A stretch of 64,000 nucleotides of DNA. Source: JAWVFM01 sp963841455 (GTDB taxonomy: Bacteria; Actinomycetota; Thermoleophilia; Solirubrobacterales; 70-9). Location: the NCBI GenBank assembly GCA_963841455.1, contig CAWJCU010000001.1, forward strand, positions 321,857 to 385,856, written 5' to 3'. The notes beneath the pieces were generated by a model. The model was not told where the DNA came from and made no database searches. It was given only the letters and a program-made list of their open reading frames with translations. Below are positions 1 through 10,048 of the stretch, piece by piece. Positions within the stretch are counted from its first letter, which is position 1. Each line of letters opens with the position of its first letter. The position numbers were made by a program, and so were the translations under genes.

Positions 1-237
1 AACCTCCCCGGCCTGCTCTACGCGCGGAAGATCCAGCGGCGCGCGGCGTCCGCCGGGCTGGGCGATCTCGAGGAGGCCGGGGAGCCCTTGACGGACGAGT
101 CGCGCGAGGCCGCTGAGCTCTGGCTCGGGGAGGTCCTCTTCGGCCTCGTCGACCTCGCCAGGCGCCAGCGAATCGACCCCGAGCTGGCCCTGCGGGCGGC
201 CGCTGAGCGCTTCCGGGACGCCGCAACCCCCAGATAA
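1..237 (+). CDS. mazG: MazG-type nucleoside triphosphate pyrophosphohydrolase, C-terminal end
   Basis: Reading frame 1 is open from the first base to a TAA at 235-237 and gives 78 residues. The segment LPGLLYARKIQRRAA, followed by an acidic stretch and GEVLFGLVDLARRQRIDPELAL with RAAAERF, matches the end of the second MazG domain, where the EVLF-x-LVN-ARK helix contributes to the metal and NTP site. The usual job is hydrolysis of non-canonical NTPs in the cytosol. The N-terminus lies outside the window. It ends 13 bases before enolase on the same strand; mazG next to eno is a common actinobacterial order. Confidence 0.8.
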   Translation, partial: NLPGLLYARKIQRRAASAGLGDLEEAGEPLTDESREAAELWLGEVLFGLVDLARRQRIDPELALRAAAERFRDAATPR

Positions 238-250
238 CCTCCCGCGTCCG

Positions 251-1534
251 ATGTCGACGATCAAATCGATTCACGCGCGCCAGATCCTCGATTCCCGAGG
301 CAATCCCACGGTCGAGGTCGACGTGATCCTCGATACCGGCGCATTCGGCCGCGCCGCGGTGCCGTCGGGCGCGTCGACCGGCGAGTTCGAGGCAACCGAG
401 CTTCGCGACGGCGGCTCAGAGTGGAACGGCAAGGGCGTCGCGCGCGCGGTCGAGCACGTGAACGGAGAGATCGCCGAGGCGCTCGTCGGGGCGCGCGCCG
501 TTGAGCAGGGGGCGATCGACCAAACCCTCTGCGACCTGGACGGCACGCCGAACAAGTCGCGCCTGGGGGCGAACGCGATCCTCGGGGTCTCGCTGGCGGT
601 GGCGCGCGCCGCCGCGGCGGCCGCCGGCGAGCCGCTCTACCAGTTCCTCGGCGGAACCGGGGCGACGACGCTCCCTGTCCCGATGATGAACGTGCTCAAC
701 GGCGGTGCCCACGCCGACAACTCGGTCGACTTCCAGGAGTTCATGGTCGTCCCGGCCGGCGCGCCCACCTTCTCGGAGGCGATGCGGATGGGCGTCGAGG
801 TCTTCGGCGCCCTGAAGCGCACCCTCTCCGAGCGAGGGATGAGCACGACGGTCGGCGACGAGGGAGGGTTCGCGCCCAATCTCGAGTCGAACGACGCCGC
901 CCTCGATCTCCTCGTCGAGGGGATCGAGGCCGCCGGCTACGGCCCGGGCAAGGACGTCTTCATCGCGCTCGATCCGGCAACGAGTGAGCTGTACCGCGAC
1001 TCCGACGGCGCCTATGTGCTCGAGCACGAGGGCCGCGCGCTGAGCGCCGAGGAGATGGCTGGGCACTGGCAGGGAGTGGTCGAGGGGTATCCGGTCGTCT
1101 CGATCGAGGACGGGATGGCGGAGGACGATTGGGACGGCTGGAAGCTCCTCACGGAGCGGATCGGCGACGGTTGCCAACTCGTCGGCGACGATCTCTTCGT
1201 CACCAACACCGACCGATTGCAGCGGGGGATCGACGAGGGCGTTGCCAACTCGATCCTCATCAAGGTGAACCAGATCGGCACGCTCACCGAGACGCTCGAG
1301 GCGATCCGGCTCGCGCGCGAGGCGGGCTATACGGCCGTCATGTCGCACCGCTCCGGCGAGACCGAGGACACCACGATCGCCGATCTCGCGGTGGCAACCG
1401 CGGTCGGGCAGATCAAGACCGGTGCCCCCTCTCGCTCGGACCGCGTCGCCAAGTACAACCAGCTCCTGCGGATCGAGGAGGAGCTCGGCGAGGCCGCCAC
1501 CTACCCGGGGCTAGAGGCGTTCGAGCGTGGATAG
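251..1534 (+). CDS. eno: Enolase (phosphopyruvate hydratase)
   Basis: 427 residues, the normal length for bacterial enolase. It converts 2-phosphoglycerate to phosphoenolpyruvate in glycolysis. Visible hallmarks are the N-terminal IHARQILDSRGNPTVEVDV, GDEGGFAPN near residue 202, the metal ligands in SIEDGMAEDDW and GDDLFVTN, the catalytic Lys in LIKVNQIGTL and the signature SHRSGETEDTTIADLAV near residue 364. The ATG at 251 gives the canonical N-terminus. It sits between mazG and an FtsB-like gene on the same strand. The reading frame is intact, unlike many genes in the window. Confidence 0.98.
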   Translation: MSTIKSIHARQILDSRGNPTVEVDVILDTGAFGRAAVPSGASTGEFEATELRDGGSEWNGKGVARAVEHVNGEIAEALVGARAVEQGAIDQTLCDLDGTPNKSRLGANAILGVSLAVARAAAAAAGEPLYQFLGGTGATTLPVPMMNVLNGGAHADNSVDFQEFMVVPAGAPTFSEAMRMGVEVFGALKRTLSERGMSTTVGDEGGFAPNLESNDAALDLLVEGIEAAGYGPGKDVFIALDPATSELYRDSDGAYVLEHEGRALSAEEMAGHWQGVVEGYPVVSIEDGMAEDDWDGWKLLTERIGDGCQLVGDDLFVTNTDRLQRGIDEGVANSILIKVNQIGTLTETLEAIRLAREAGYTAVMSHRSGETEDTTIADLAVATAVGQIKTGAPSRSDRVAKYNQLLRIEEELGEAATYPGLEAFERG

Positions 1535-1581
1535 AGGCGTCCCGGGGGAGGACGTCGGCCGCCACCGTCGAAGCCAGGGCC

Positions 1582-1929
1582 ATGGCCACCCGCGCCGCGA
1601 CGGCCCACTCATACCGGCTGCGCCCCGCGCCGCGCCGGAGGGCGCGCCGCTCGAGCCGGGTGCGGTGGGACAAGCTCGGGCGCGTCCTCCTCGTCCTCGT
1701 GCTCTTCGGCGTCCTCGCCTCATACGTCGGCCCGTTGATGGGCCTCCTGGGTGCCTGGAACGAGAAGGGCTCCGCGGTCACGGACCTCACGCAGCTTCGG
1801 CACCAGCACGCGGCCCTGACAAAGAAGGCGCAGGAGACCAAGGGCCCCGATGCTCTGGGCGCCGCCCGGCGCCTCGGGATGGTCGAGCCGGGCGAGCGCT
1901 CCTACTTCGTCAAGGGCCTTCCCAGGTAG
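1582..1929 (+). CDS. FtsB/DivIC-like septum formation initiator
   Basis: 115 residues from the ATG at 1582. An Arg-rich cytoplasmic N-terminus is followed by one membrane segment (LLVLVLFGVLASYVGPLMGLL, about residues 37-57), then a short periplasmic heptad-like region with LRHQHAALTKKAQ and a C-terminal AARRLGMVEPGERSYFV motif. This layout is that of DivIC/FtsB proteins that bridge FtsQ and FtsL in the divisome. A location right after eno is the usual context for this family in actinobacteria. The frame is open upstream into eno, but the first family-like residues follow the ATG. Confidence 0.85.
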   Translation: MATRAATAHSYRLRPAPRRRARRSSRVRWDKLGRVLLVLVLFGVLASYVGPLMGLLGAWNEKGSAVTDLTQLRHQHAALTKKAQETKGPDALGAARRLGMVEPGERSYFVKGLPR

Positions 1930-1948
1930 CGACCTCCGGGCGGCGGGC

Positions 1949-4199
1949 GTGAGCGCGCTCGCCTTCACGGTCGCGCCGGGGAGCGAGCGCGTCCTCGGCG
2001 GGGGCGCCTATCTCGCCGGCGCCGTCGAGCTCGCGGTCGTGGTCGCCGCGCTCGCGTTCGGCGCGGTCTCGGTGCGCGCTCTGCTGATGCCGAACTGGCG
2101 CGGCGCCCCGGCCCGGCTTGCCGAGCTTGTGCTGGGGGTATCGGCGCTGGTCGTCACGTCGGAGCTGGTGGGGGTCGTGGGGCTCTTCACGGAGGCGGCC
2201 GAGATCGCCGCGCTGGTCGTCGTGGGCGTCGGCGCGGGATTGGCCGCGCGAGCCCTCGGTGGCAGATGGACGCTGCCGGGCGTCGTCGCACCGCCCGGGC
2301 CGCCCGCTCCATCGGCGTCGTCGCTGGCGAAGCTCGTGGCGCTGTTCGTGGTCGCCGCCCTCGCCGCGGCGTGGGCCGTCCCGACACTCGGCACGCTCGC
2401 CGCCGGCATGGACCGCTCCGACTCGCTCTGGTACCACATGCCGCTGGCGGCCCGCTGGGTGCAGACGTCGCACATCGGGCCCGTCTTCTTCTTCGACCCG
2501 ATCTACTTCGCCTCGTTCTACCCGGCGAACTCCGAGATCCCGCACGCGCTCGGGATCCTGCTGTTCCAGCGCGACATCCTCTCGCCGCTCCTGAACGACG
2601 GGTGGCTTGCGCTCTCGCTGCTCGCGGCGTGGTGCATCGGCCGGCCCTACGGCCTGGGCCCGCAGGCGATGATCGGCGCCTGCGTGGGGCTCGGCGCACA
2701 GATGCTGGTGGAGTTTCAGGCGGGCGAGGCGCTCAACGACATCACGGGCGTGGCGTTCACCCTGGCCGCCGCGGCGATCCTCGTCAACGGCTCGCGCGCG
2801 AGCGCCGAACTCCGTCGCGCTGGTCGACGCAATTCGGCGGTCGCCTGGGCGAACCTCGGGCCGGTGGCCCTCGCTGCCCTCGCTATGGGCCTGGCTGCCG
2901 GTGTGAAGCTGTCGTTCCTCGCGCCCGCGGCGGTGTTCGCCGTCGGCGTCATCGTCATCGCGGGGCGGGGGCAGCGCGTGCGCACCGCCGTCGCCTGGAT
3001 CGTGCCCATGGTCGCCACCGGAGGCTTCTGGTACGTGCGGAATCTCGTGGCGGTCGGCAAACCCGATCCCCTATATCCACCACCTGGGACCGATTTCGCT
3101 GCCGGGGCCGGTCCGCGACTTCTCGCTGCGCCCCGGCTACGCGGTGTCGCACTACTTCACCGACACGAACGTGTGGAGCCACTGGTTCTTCCCCGGCCTC
3201 CACGACTCGCTCGGGCTGTTCTGGCCGGCGACCGTGATCGGCGTGGCCGTGATCTCGATCTGGGCAGTCGTTCGCGGCGGCGAGCCGATCCTGCGGCTCC
3301 TGGGTGCCGTCGCCGGCGTCACGGCGATCGCCTACCTCTTCACCCCGCTCACGGCCGCCGGTCTGCAGGGTCAGCCGATCGCCTTCGAGTGGAATCTCCG
3401 CTACCTGGCACCGGCGGTTGCGCTCGCGTTCGCGATCCTGCCGTGCCTGCCGGCCGCGCGCGCGACCGCTGAGCGGCGGGGCGGGGTGCTCGCGGGCTTG
3501 GTGGTGCTGGTGGGCGTGACCATCGCCTCGCTTGTCGAGTGGCAGCAGGGGCACGTGAAGGGAGCGGTCGGGGTCGCAATCGCGGTGCTCGCCGCGGGCG
3601 GGGCGATCGCGCTCCTCGCCGCGCGGGGCGTGCGCTGGAGCTCGCTCGGCACGGCGGCGAGGGCCGGGATCGCGGGGGTGGCCGTCGTCGCGGCCGTCGG
3701 CCTCGGCTACGGCTACCAGCTCCACTACCTCGAGCACCGCTACGAGGACACGGGCGACCAGCAGAACCTGAACCGCGCGCTCGCCTGGGCGCGCAACGTG
3801 CGCGACGCGCGCATCGCGGTCGCGGGGATCAGGGGGGTGTTCACCCAGTACGCCTTCTACGGCACCGACCTCTCGAACCGCGTGCAGTGGCTTGGCCGGC
3901 GCGTTGCCGATGACGGGTACGCCCGTATCGGCACCTGCGAGGCCTGGCGCAAGGCGGTGAACGCGGGGCACTTCACCCACGTCATCACCACCTTCGACCC
4001 CTACTTGCCCGGCACCCTCAAGAACACTCCGGAGGGGCGGTGGACCGGCTCCGACCCACACGCGAAGGCGGTGCTGCGGCAGGGGCCCGTTCGAGTCTTC
4101 CGGATCACGGGCCGGCTCGACCCGGCGGGGTGCAACGGCCAGAGGCCGCTCAACGAGCGCCAGCTCCACGGCGTTCCCGACCCCACGCGTAAGGCCTGA
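1949..4199 (+). CDS. Multi-span membrane glycosyltransferase-like protein (GT-C type), frame broken near 3060
   Basis: The likely start is the GTG at 1949; the open frame before it lies inside the FtsB gene. The protein has about a dozen hydrophobic segments, and an early extracytoplasmic loop DRSDSLWYHMPLAARW contains the acidic pair typical of GT-C enzymes that use polyprenyl-linked sugars. The first frame holds until about 3060, where the run aaa after gtcggc shifts it. Dropping one A gives VAVGNPIPYIHHLGPISLPG and then joins the second frame, which continues through VSHYFTDTNVWSHWFFPGL to the TGA at 4197. It heads the glycan locus and is followed 3 bases later by another large membrane protein. 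The exact sugar and acceptor are unknown. Confidence 0.75.
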
Positions 4200-4202
4200 G
4201 CG

Positions 4203-6578
4203 ATGCCCGCCGTACTCGCAACCGCCCTAATCATCGTCGCCGCCTCGTTCATCGCGGGCCGCGCCTTCCTCTACGCCCTGGGCCGAGCGCGCCCGACGTG
4301 GCTGGCGGGCGCGATCGGCTTCGCGCTCCTGGTCATCGCGGCCCCGCTCCTGATCCGCCTCCCGGGCCGGGCAACGACCGCGGCGATCGTCCTGCTTCTT
4401 CTCCTCCTCATCTCTCTGGGGTTGATGAGAACGAAGTTCTTCGCGCAACGAGAGGCGGTGCGGGGCGCTCCCCCGGGCGAACCTTCCGCAGCAGGGAAGC
4501 GAGGACGTGAGCCCGGGGGAGTGCCCCGCGCCGCCCACGCCGCCGCGCTCGCGACCGTTCTCGTCGTGCTCGCAATGGCTTGCCTTCCGTTCCTCTTCAA
4601 CCAGCGCGTCGGCGTCCTCGGCGAGGGCATCTACACCAACGACCAGGCGGCGCAGCTCTACTGGACCGACTGGCTGCAGAACGGCTTCGGACCCGAGCCC
4701 GCGGCGGTGAAGTTCGGCTACCCGGTCGGCCCGCAGGCGGTGACGGCGGTCGCGGCGGAGCCCACCGGCGCCTCGCTCGAGCACGCATTCGACGGACTGC
4801 TGATCGCGATCCCGATCCTCGCGGCGCTGGCGGCGCTCTCGGCGCTGACGGAGCTTCCGCCCGTGCGGCGCGTGGTCGCCGCGTCGCTGACCGGCCTGCC
4901 GTACCTGGCGGCGGCGTTCCTGGCCCAGAGCGCGTTCAAGGAGACCGCGATGGCGCTGCTCGTGCTCGCCACGGCGTTCGCCCTTGGCGAGTGGGCGCGC
5001 GAGGCGGTGCCCAAGCGCGCGACCCTCGGGGCGCTCCTGGCCCTCGCCGGCGCCTCCGTCTTCGTCTACAGCCTGCCGGGCCTCATCTGGCTCGCTGTCG
5101 CCGTGCCGATCTGGCTCGCGATGGAGCTCCTCGCCGGTCGTCGCCCGGTCGAGCTCGGCGCGGCGCGGGCGGCGATCGCCCGCCACCGCTGGATCGCGAT
5201 CGGGGCGGTGATCGTGCTCGCGGCGGTGATCGTGCTCGGCGCCGGCCCCGCGGCGAACTTCGTCGACCAGGTGGGCAAGGTCCAGGCCTCGGCTGGCCGC
5301 CTCAGCTCGCCGATCTCGCCGGGCGAGGCGTTCGGCATCTGGCCGGAGGGCGACTTCCGCCTCGTTCGAGGCGACGTCTCGGGCGCGGTCCCGGCCGCCG
5401 CCTTCGCGCTCCTCTGCGTGGCCCTGGGCCTCGTGGCAGCGTGGCGCCGCCGCGACACCGCCCTCATGGCGACGGCCATGGCGGGCGGCCTGATCTACGT
5501 CGCCGCGCGCCTCGAGGCGAGCATCTACGTCCAGGCGAAGGCGCTGGCGGTCATCGCCCCCGTCCTGGCCTTCACGGCGCTCAAGGGCCTCCTGGGGCCG
5601 TGGCCGCGGAGAGCCAGGGTTGCTCTCGCCCTCGGCGCGATCTTCGCGATCGGCGCCGCCGCCTCCACTTTCCTCGCCCTCCGCGCAGCCCCGATGAGCT
5701 TCGACCGCCGCGGCGCCGACCTCGAGACCCTCGCCGCGAAGATCCAGGGCAAGAGCGTCATCTTCCTCGGCCTCGACCGCTTCGCCGCCTACTGGCTGCG
5801 CGGCACGCTCATCCAGAGTCCGGGCGGCTACGTACCGCCGGAGGTCAAGGCGCGCCGTCAGAAGCCGTGGCTGCAGGGCCAGGGGATCGATTTCGACACG
5901 GTCTCACCGCACAAGCTCGACCGCTACCGCTACGCGATCACGACCGACGCCTCGTTCCAGTCGACCCCCCCGCCGGACTTCCACCGCATCGCCACGGCCG
6001 GCGACTACGTGCTCTACAAGCGGGTGGGGGAGACCCCGATCCAGAAGATCCTCGACGGCGAGGACGGCTCGCCCGGCGTGCTCGCCAAACGATCGCGCGA
6101 CTGCGGCACCCAGTTCGGGACCCTCAACGGCACGGCGACGGTCCTGCCGAAGCCGGTCGTCAGAAGCCCGATCGGGTGGTCGCAGCCCCTCCCGTTCGAC
6201 GCGCCCGCCACCGCCACGCGCACGCTCCGCCTTCCGCCCGGGCGCTGGCGCCTCTCGCTCCAATACAACTCGCAGGTGCCCCTCACGGTTCGGGCGGGCG
6301 AGAGCTCCGTGCGCCTGCCGCCATCGCTCGACGGCATGTACCTGACCCATCAGGGCGAGGGGGCATGGTGGGCGGCGGGCACGATCCGCGTGCCGAAGGC
6401 CGGCCCGGTGAAGGTCGCCGTGATCGCCGCCGAGCCGAGCTCGCTGCAGGATGCGCTCGGCGTGGAGCGGCGGGTCTGGCTCGGCGGGATCGCGGCCACG
6501 CGGGCGGTCCCGGCGGAGTCGGTTCCGGTTGGAGGCGCCTGCGGTCGCTACGTCGACCACTACCTGCTCGCTGACTAA
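4203..6578 (+). CDS. Large polytopic membrane protein of the surface-glycan locus
   Basis: 791 residues from the ATG at 4203, with the frame intact. The first ~480 residues form ten or more hydrophobic helices. An extracytoplasmic loop after about residue 135 (GEGIYTNDQAAQLYWTDWL) resembles the acidic loop-1 of GT-C glycosyltransferases. The last ~300 residues are soluble and probably outside the membrane; a beta-rich end includes RTLRLPPGRWRLSLQYNS. It lies 3 bases behind the preceding membrane gene, so the pair is probably co-transcribed. I cannot assign a substrate. An O-antigen-ligase-like or mannosyltransferase-like role is possible from context only. Confidence 0.7.
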   Translation: MPAVLATALIIVAASFIAGRAFLYALGRARPTWLAGAIGFALLVIAAPLLIRLPGRATTAAIVLLLLLLISLGLMRTKFFAQREAVRGAPPGEPSAAGKRGREPGGVPRAAHAAALATVLVVLAMACLPFLFNQRVGVLGEGIYTNDQAAQLYWTDWLQNGFGPEPAAVKFGYPVGPQAVTAVAAEPTGASLEHAFDGLLIAIPILAALAALSALTELPPVRRVVAASLTGLPYLAAAFLAQSAFKETAMALLVLATAFALGEWAREAVPKRATLGALLALAGASVFVYSLPGLIWLAVAVPIWLAMELLAGRRPVELGAARAAIARHRWIAIGAVIVLAAVIVLGAGPAANFVDQVGKVQASAGRLSSPISPGEAFGIWPEGDFRLVRGDVSGAVPAAAFALLCVALGLVAAWRRRDTALMATAMAGGLIYVAARLEASIYVQAKALAVIAPVLAFTALKGLLGPWPRRARVALALGAIFAIGAAASTFLALRAAPMSFDRRGADLETLAAKIQGKSVIFLGLDRFAAYWLRGTLIQSPGGYVPPEVKARRQKPWLQGQGIDFDTVSPHKLDRYRYAITTDASFQSTPPPDFHRIATAGDYVLYKRVGETPIQKILDGEDGSPGVLAKRSRDCGTQFGTLNGTATVLPKPVVRSPIGWSQPLPFDAPATATRTLRLPPGRWRLSLQYNSQVPLTVRAGESSVRLPPSLDGMYLTHQGEGAWWAAGTIRVPKAGPVKVAVIAAEPSSLQDALGVERRVWLGGIAATRAVPAESVPVGGACGRYVDHYLLAD

Positions 6579-6638
6579 TCTGAATCTCCTGCGGCGGCTT
6601 CGCCGCCTTACACGCTTCTTTCGGAGCTACAGCACCTC

Positions 6639-7570
6639 ATGAACAATCCCTTGGACGCCGCAGCGAGCGAAACGAGACGCGAGGTCGCCCCGATCGTGTT
6701 CGTCGGCGGCACCGGGCGCAGCGGCACGCACATCATCGGCAAGCTCCTCGGCCGCAGCGCCGACCTGGCCCTCGTGCCCGTGGAGTGCCGCTTCCACGTC
6801 GAGCCGCGGGGCTTCCCTGGCCTCCTGTCGGGCGAGGTCTCGAAGCGCCGCTTCATGCGGCGCATGCGGGGCTTTTGGTGGAAGGGGTTCCAGGGCATGC
6901 GGCGGCGTGGCATGCACAAGTTCATCGAGCGCGACCGCTACGACGCCGCCCTGGCGGCCTTCTCGGAGCGCTTCGACGCCGAGCCGGAGGAGGCGTGCCG
7001 CCGTCTCTTCTACGACCTGCTTTGGTTCCGCGCCGAGCGCAAGGGCGCCAAGGGGATCGTGGAGCAGTCCACCGATGTCGTCGCGGCGGCGCCGACGCTC
7101 GTGCGCCTGTTTCCCGAGGCGAGGTTCGTCCACGTCGTGCGCGACGGCCGCGACGCCTCGGCCTCCAGGGTCTCGCAGACGAACCGGATCATCTATCCCC
7201 GCAACCGCAAGCAGGGCATCGTGTGGTGGGAGAAGCGCATGAGCCGCATCGCCGCCGGGATCGAGGCGATCCCGGCGGAGCGGTTCCTCGAGGTCTCGAT
7301 CGACGAGCTCGTCGCGTCCAAGTTCGCGGGTGCGCTCCGGCCGCTCGCCGACTTCGCCGGTATCGCGCCCGGATACCGGGTGCGCCGCTACTACAAGTCC
7401 CGCATGAACGCGGAACGCGCCAACCAGGGTCGTTGGCGCCGCGATCTCACGGTCTGCGACGCCAAGGAGATCGACGGGCTCTACACCGCCGCGCTCGATC
7501 GCCTGGAGGCGGAGGGATCGACCGCGGTTCCTCTCATCCGGAAGACCATGGAGCCCGTCGCCCGTCATGA
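6639..7570 (+). CDS. PAPS-dependent sulfotransferase, copy 1; C-terminal end disturbed
   Basis: The start ATG is at 6639. The 5'-phosphosulfate loop is FVGGTGRSGTHIIGKLLG (about residues 24-41) and the 3'-phosphate motif is VVRDGRDASASRVSQT (about 166-181), both classic for sulfotransferases using PAPS. The family sequence runs to about residue 300 (LYTAALDRLEAEG). The frame then has no stop until 8015 and would run across the next gene. In another frame a TGA at 7568-7570 overlaps the ATG of the next sulfotransferase, so a one- or two-base indel near 7530-7560 most likely removed the real stop. Clearly paralogous to the gene that follows. Confidence 0.8.
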
Positions 7571-8460
7571 GCGACCGGCCGCTCATCTTCGTCGGCGGCA
7601 CCGGGCGCTCCGGCACTCACGTCATCTCCCGGCTGCTCGGCCGGCATCCGACTCTGGCCGACGTCCCGATCGAGTCGCGCTTCCACTGCCACGGGCCGAA
7701 GGGGTTCCCCGACCTGCTCGGCGGCCGCGTGCCGGTCTCAGACTTCGTCTGGAAGCTGCGCCAGTTCTGGTGGCACCGCGTCCGCAAGGAGGATCTCGAA
7801 CCCCGCGGCCTCTACAACGTCTGCACGAGGCGCCACTTCGACGACGCGGTCGCGGCCTTCGAGGAGGCCTACGAGGCCGATCCGCGCGAGGCGTGCCGGC
7901 GCCTGTTCACCGACCTCCTCTACCCGGTCGCGGACGAGCTCGGGCGGCCCGGCCTCGTCGAGATGAGCTCGCACAACGTCAGGGAGGCGCCGGTCCTCGA
8001 GGGCCTCTTCCCTGACGCGAGGTTCATCCACGTCTTCCGCGACGGCCGCGACGTCGCCTCGTCGATCACGACGAAGACGTGGGGCCCCGACCGGCTCGCC
8101 GGTGCGATCGACTGGTGGGCGGAGCGGATGAGGGCGATCGACGCCGGCGTCACCGGCGACGACTCGGCGCCCGAGCGCTTCCACACCCTGCTCCTCGACG
8201 ACCTCGTCGAGCGCGATCGCGAATCGGCCTACGAGGGGCTCCTCGCCTTCTGCGAGATCGACGACGCGCCGGCGATGCGCGCGTACTTCGACGAGGAGAT
8301 GAGCCCGGGCGCGGCGAACCTGGGCCGCTGGCGGCGCGGGCTGGGCTCCGTCGGCGTGTGGAGGGTCGAGCGCCGTTACCGGCGCACCCTCGACGCGCTC
8401 GCGCGCGAGGGCAACCACGCGGCGCCGGCGCTCATCGCCGCGGTCGATCAGAGCCCGTGA
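7567..8460 (+). CDS. PAPS-dependent sulfotransferase, copy 2
   Basis: 297 residues, intact. The N-terminus FVGGTGRSGTHVISRLLG is the PAPS 5'-phosphosulfate loop, and VFRDGRDVASSI around residue 158 is the 3'-phosphate site. It shares the whole layout, including the conserved F-H-x-x-x-x-G-F-P-D/G-L stretch and a C-terminal NLGRWRRGL motif, with the gene upstream, so the pair looks like a tandem duplication. Its stop TGA overlaps the GTG of the MurG-like gene (GTGA, 8457-8460), indicating a translationally coupled operon. Likely role: transfer of sulfate to a cell-surface glycan or lipid. Confidence 0.88.
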   Translation: MSDRPLIFVGGTGRSGTHVISRLLGRHPTLADVPIESRFHCHGPKGFPDLLGGRVPVSDFVWKLRQFWWHRVRKEDLEPRGLYNVCTRRHFDDAVAAFEEAYEADPREACRRLFTDLLYPVADELGRPGLVEMSSHNVREAPVLEGLFPDARFIHVFRDGRDVASSITTKTWGPDRLAGAIDWWAERMRAIDAGVTGDDSAPERFHTLLLDDLVERDRESAYEGLLAFCEIDDAPAMRAYFDEEMSPGAANLGRWRRGLGSVGVWRVERRYRRTLDALAREGNHAAPALIAAVDQSP

Positions 8461-10004
8461 GCCGGATCCTCTTCTTCACCTCGAACGGCACCGGGCTCGG
8501 CCACCTGACCCGCTCGATGGCGATCGCGCGGCGGCTCGAGAGCCGCCTCGAGCCGCTCGTCTTCACCCTCTCGGCCGCCGCGCCGGTCGTGCGCGAGCAA
8601 GGTTTTCCCGTCGAGTTCGCGGCCTCGTACCGCACGCCCTGCGCGGGCACGGAATGGCGCTGGTCGCGGCGCCTTCGCGGCCGCGCCCGGGCGGCGATCG
8701 CGGAGGCCGACCCCGCGCTCGTCGTCTTCGACGGCGCCCATCCGTACCTCGGGTTCCTCGACGCGCTTCGCGCCGAGCCCGGCGTGCGCTCGGTGTGGTG
8801 CCGGCGCGCGATGTGGAAGCCCGGCGCCAACCTCGCCGCGCTCCCGCGCGCGGCGGCGTTCGACGCCGTTCTCGAGCCGGGGGAGATCGCCGGCACGGCC
8901 GATCGCGGCCCCACCGTCGCCCGCAGGGGCGAGGCTCATGCGGTCGGCCCAATCGTCTACCTCGACCGCTCCGATCTCCTGCCTCGCGCCGAGGCCGAGC
9001 GCGAGCTTGGCCTCGAGCCCGGCCGCCCGAACGTGCTCGTCGCGCTCGGCCAGGGCCCGGAGGTCGCGGAGGCGGCGCAGCGCTGCCTGGAGCACCTGGC
9101 CGGCCGCGACGTGCAGGTGGCAACGCTGCGGTCCGCGGGGTCGGCTCCGCTCAGCTCAGGCTCGCCGAGCGGAGTCGCCCCCGCCGACGTCGTGCAGCTG
9201 CGCGCCACCTACCCGATGAGCCGCTACTACGCCGCCTTCGACGCAGCCGTCTCGGCTGCCGGCTACAACGCCTTCCACGAGCTGATCGCCCTCGGGGTGC
9301 CGGCCCTCTTCGTGCCGATGACGCGCGAGACCGACGACCAGGCCGCCCGCGCGCGCTACGCGGCCTCGGCGGGCCTCGGCCGGGCGGTCGCGTCGCCCGA
9401 GGCCGCCGGCCTCGAGCGCGAGCTCGACGCGCTGCTCGATCCCGAGATCCGCGAGGGAATCGCCTCGACGCTTGCCTCGGAGCCTCCGGCCGATGGCGCC
9501 CGCGAGGCGGCCGACTGGCTCGTCGCGCTTGCGGGCGAGCGTCCCGCGGCCCAGGGGCCAGGCAGGGCGGGGCGGAACTGGCACCTGCCCGGGGGCTCTC
9601 CGAAGGAGGCGCTCGAGTTCCTCGGCCGCGTCCCCCGTGGCGCCGCCGCCCTCGCGAAGCAGCTCGTCGTCTCGCCGCGGCCCCCGCGCACGGTCATGCT
9701 CGCCCTCGGGCTCGACGGTCCCGACCTCTCCAATCACGTCAGGGCGGCGCTCGGCCGCACGCCCGACCCGCCGGAGCGCGTGCTCGTGATCACGGATTCG
9801 CTCGATTTCGCCCCGCTGCGCGAGCTTGGCGTCGGCTACGAGCACGTTCCCGCCGAGGGTGAGGCGCAGCCACGGCTCGCGGGCGGCGACTACGATTCTT
9901 TCCTGCGCAGGCGTATGGCGCTGATCCTCGCCGAGCGGCCCCGGCCCCGGCGAACGATCGCCGTCGGCACAGCCGACGAAGCGGCTCTGCAAGCCGCGAT
10001 CTGA
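8457..10004 (+). CDS. MurG-like (GT28/GT-B) glycosyltransferase
   Basis: 515 residues from a GTG that overlaps the previous stop. The N-terminal Gly-rich loop SNGTGLGHLTRSMAIARRL is the acceptor-side loop of MurG-type GT-B enzymes. The donor-side motif AAGYNAFHELIALGVPALFVPM (residues ~265-286) matches the family G-G-x-x-T-x-x-E-x-x-x-x-G-x-P site that holds the UDP-sugar. The final ~150 residues, after LPGGSPKEALEF, are an extra domain not typical of MurG and not recognised by me. Given three sulfotransferases around it, it probably builds the glycan backbone that is later sulfated. The peptidoglycan MurG itself would be expected in a different locus. Confidence 0.82.
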   Translation: MSRILFFTSNGTGLGHLTRSMAIARRLESRLEPLVFTLSAAAPVVREQGFPVEFAASYRTPCAGTEWRWSRRLRGRARAAIAEADPALVVFDGAHPYLGFLDALRAEPGVRSVWCRRAMWKPGANLAALPRAAAFDAVLEPGEIAGTADRGPTVARRGEAHAVGPIVYLDRSDLLPRAEAERELGLEPGRPNVLVALGQGPEVAEAAQRCLEHLAGRDVQVATLRSAGSAPLSSGSPSGVAPADVVQLRATYPMSRYYAAFDAAVSAAGYNAFHELIALGVPALFVPMTRETDDQAARARYAASAGLGRAVASPEAAGLERELDALLDPEIREGIASTLASEPPADGAREAADWLVALAGERPAAQGPGRAGRNWHLPGGSPKEALEFLGRVPRGAAALAKQLVVSPRPPRTVMLALGLDGPDLSNHVRAALGRTPDPPERVLVITDSLDFAPLRELGVGYEHVPAEGEAQPRLAGGDYDSFLRRRMALILAERPRPRRTIAVGTADEAALQAAI

Positions 10005-10048
10005 TCTTCCGCGGGGCGTACCCTCTTCCCGGGGAACCATCCAGAACC

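Noticed and set aside
6639..8015. A single 458-residue fusion protein spanning both sulfotransferase genes
   Set aside because: Past about residue 305 the frame gives Arg/Pro-rich text without any fold, while the second gene in its own frame has a full sulfotransferase; a lost stop through an indel explains it better.
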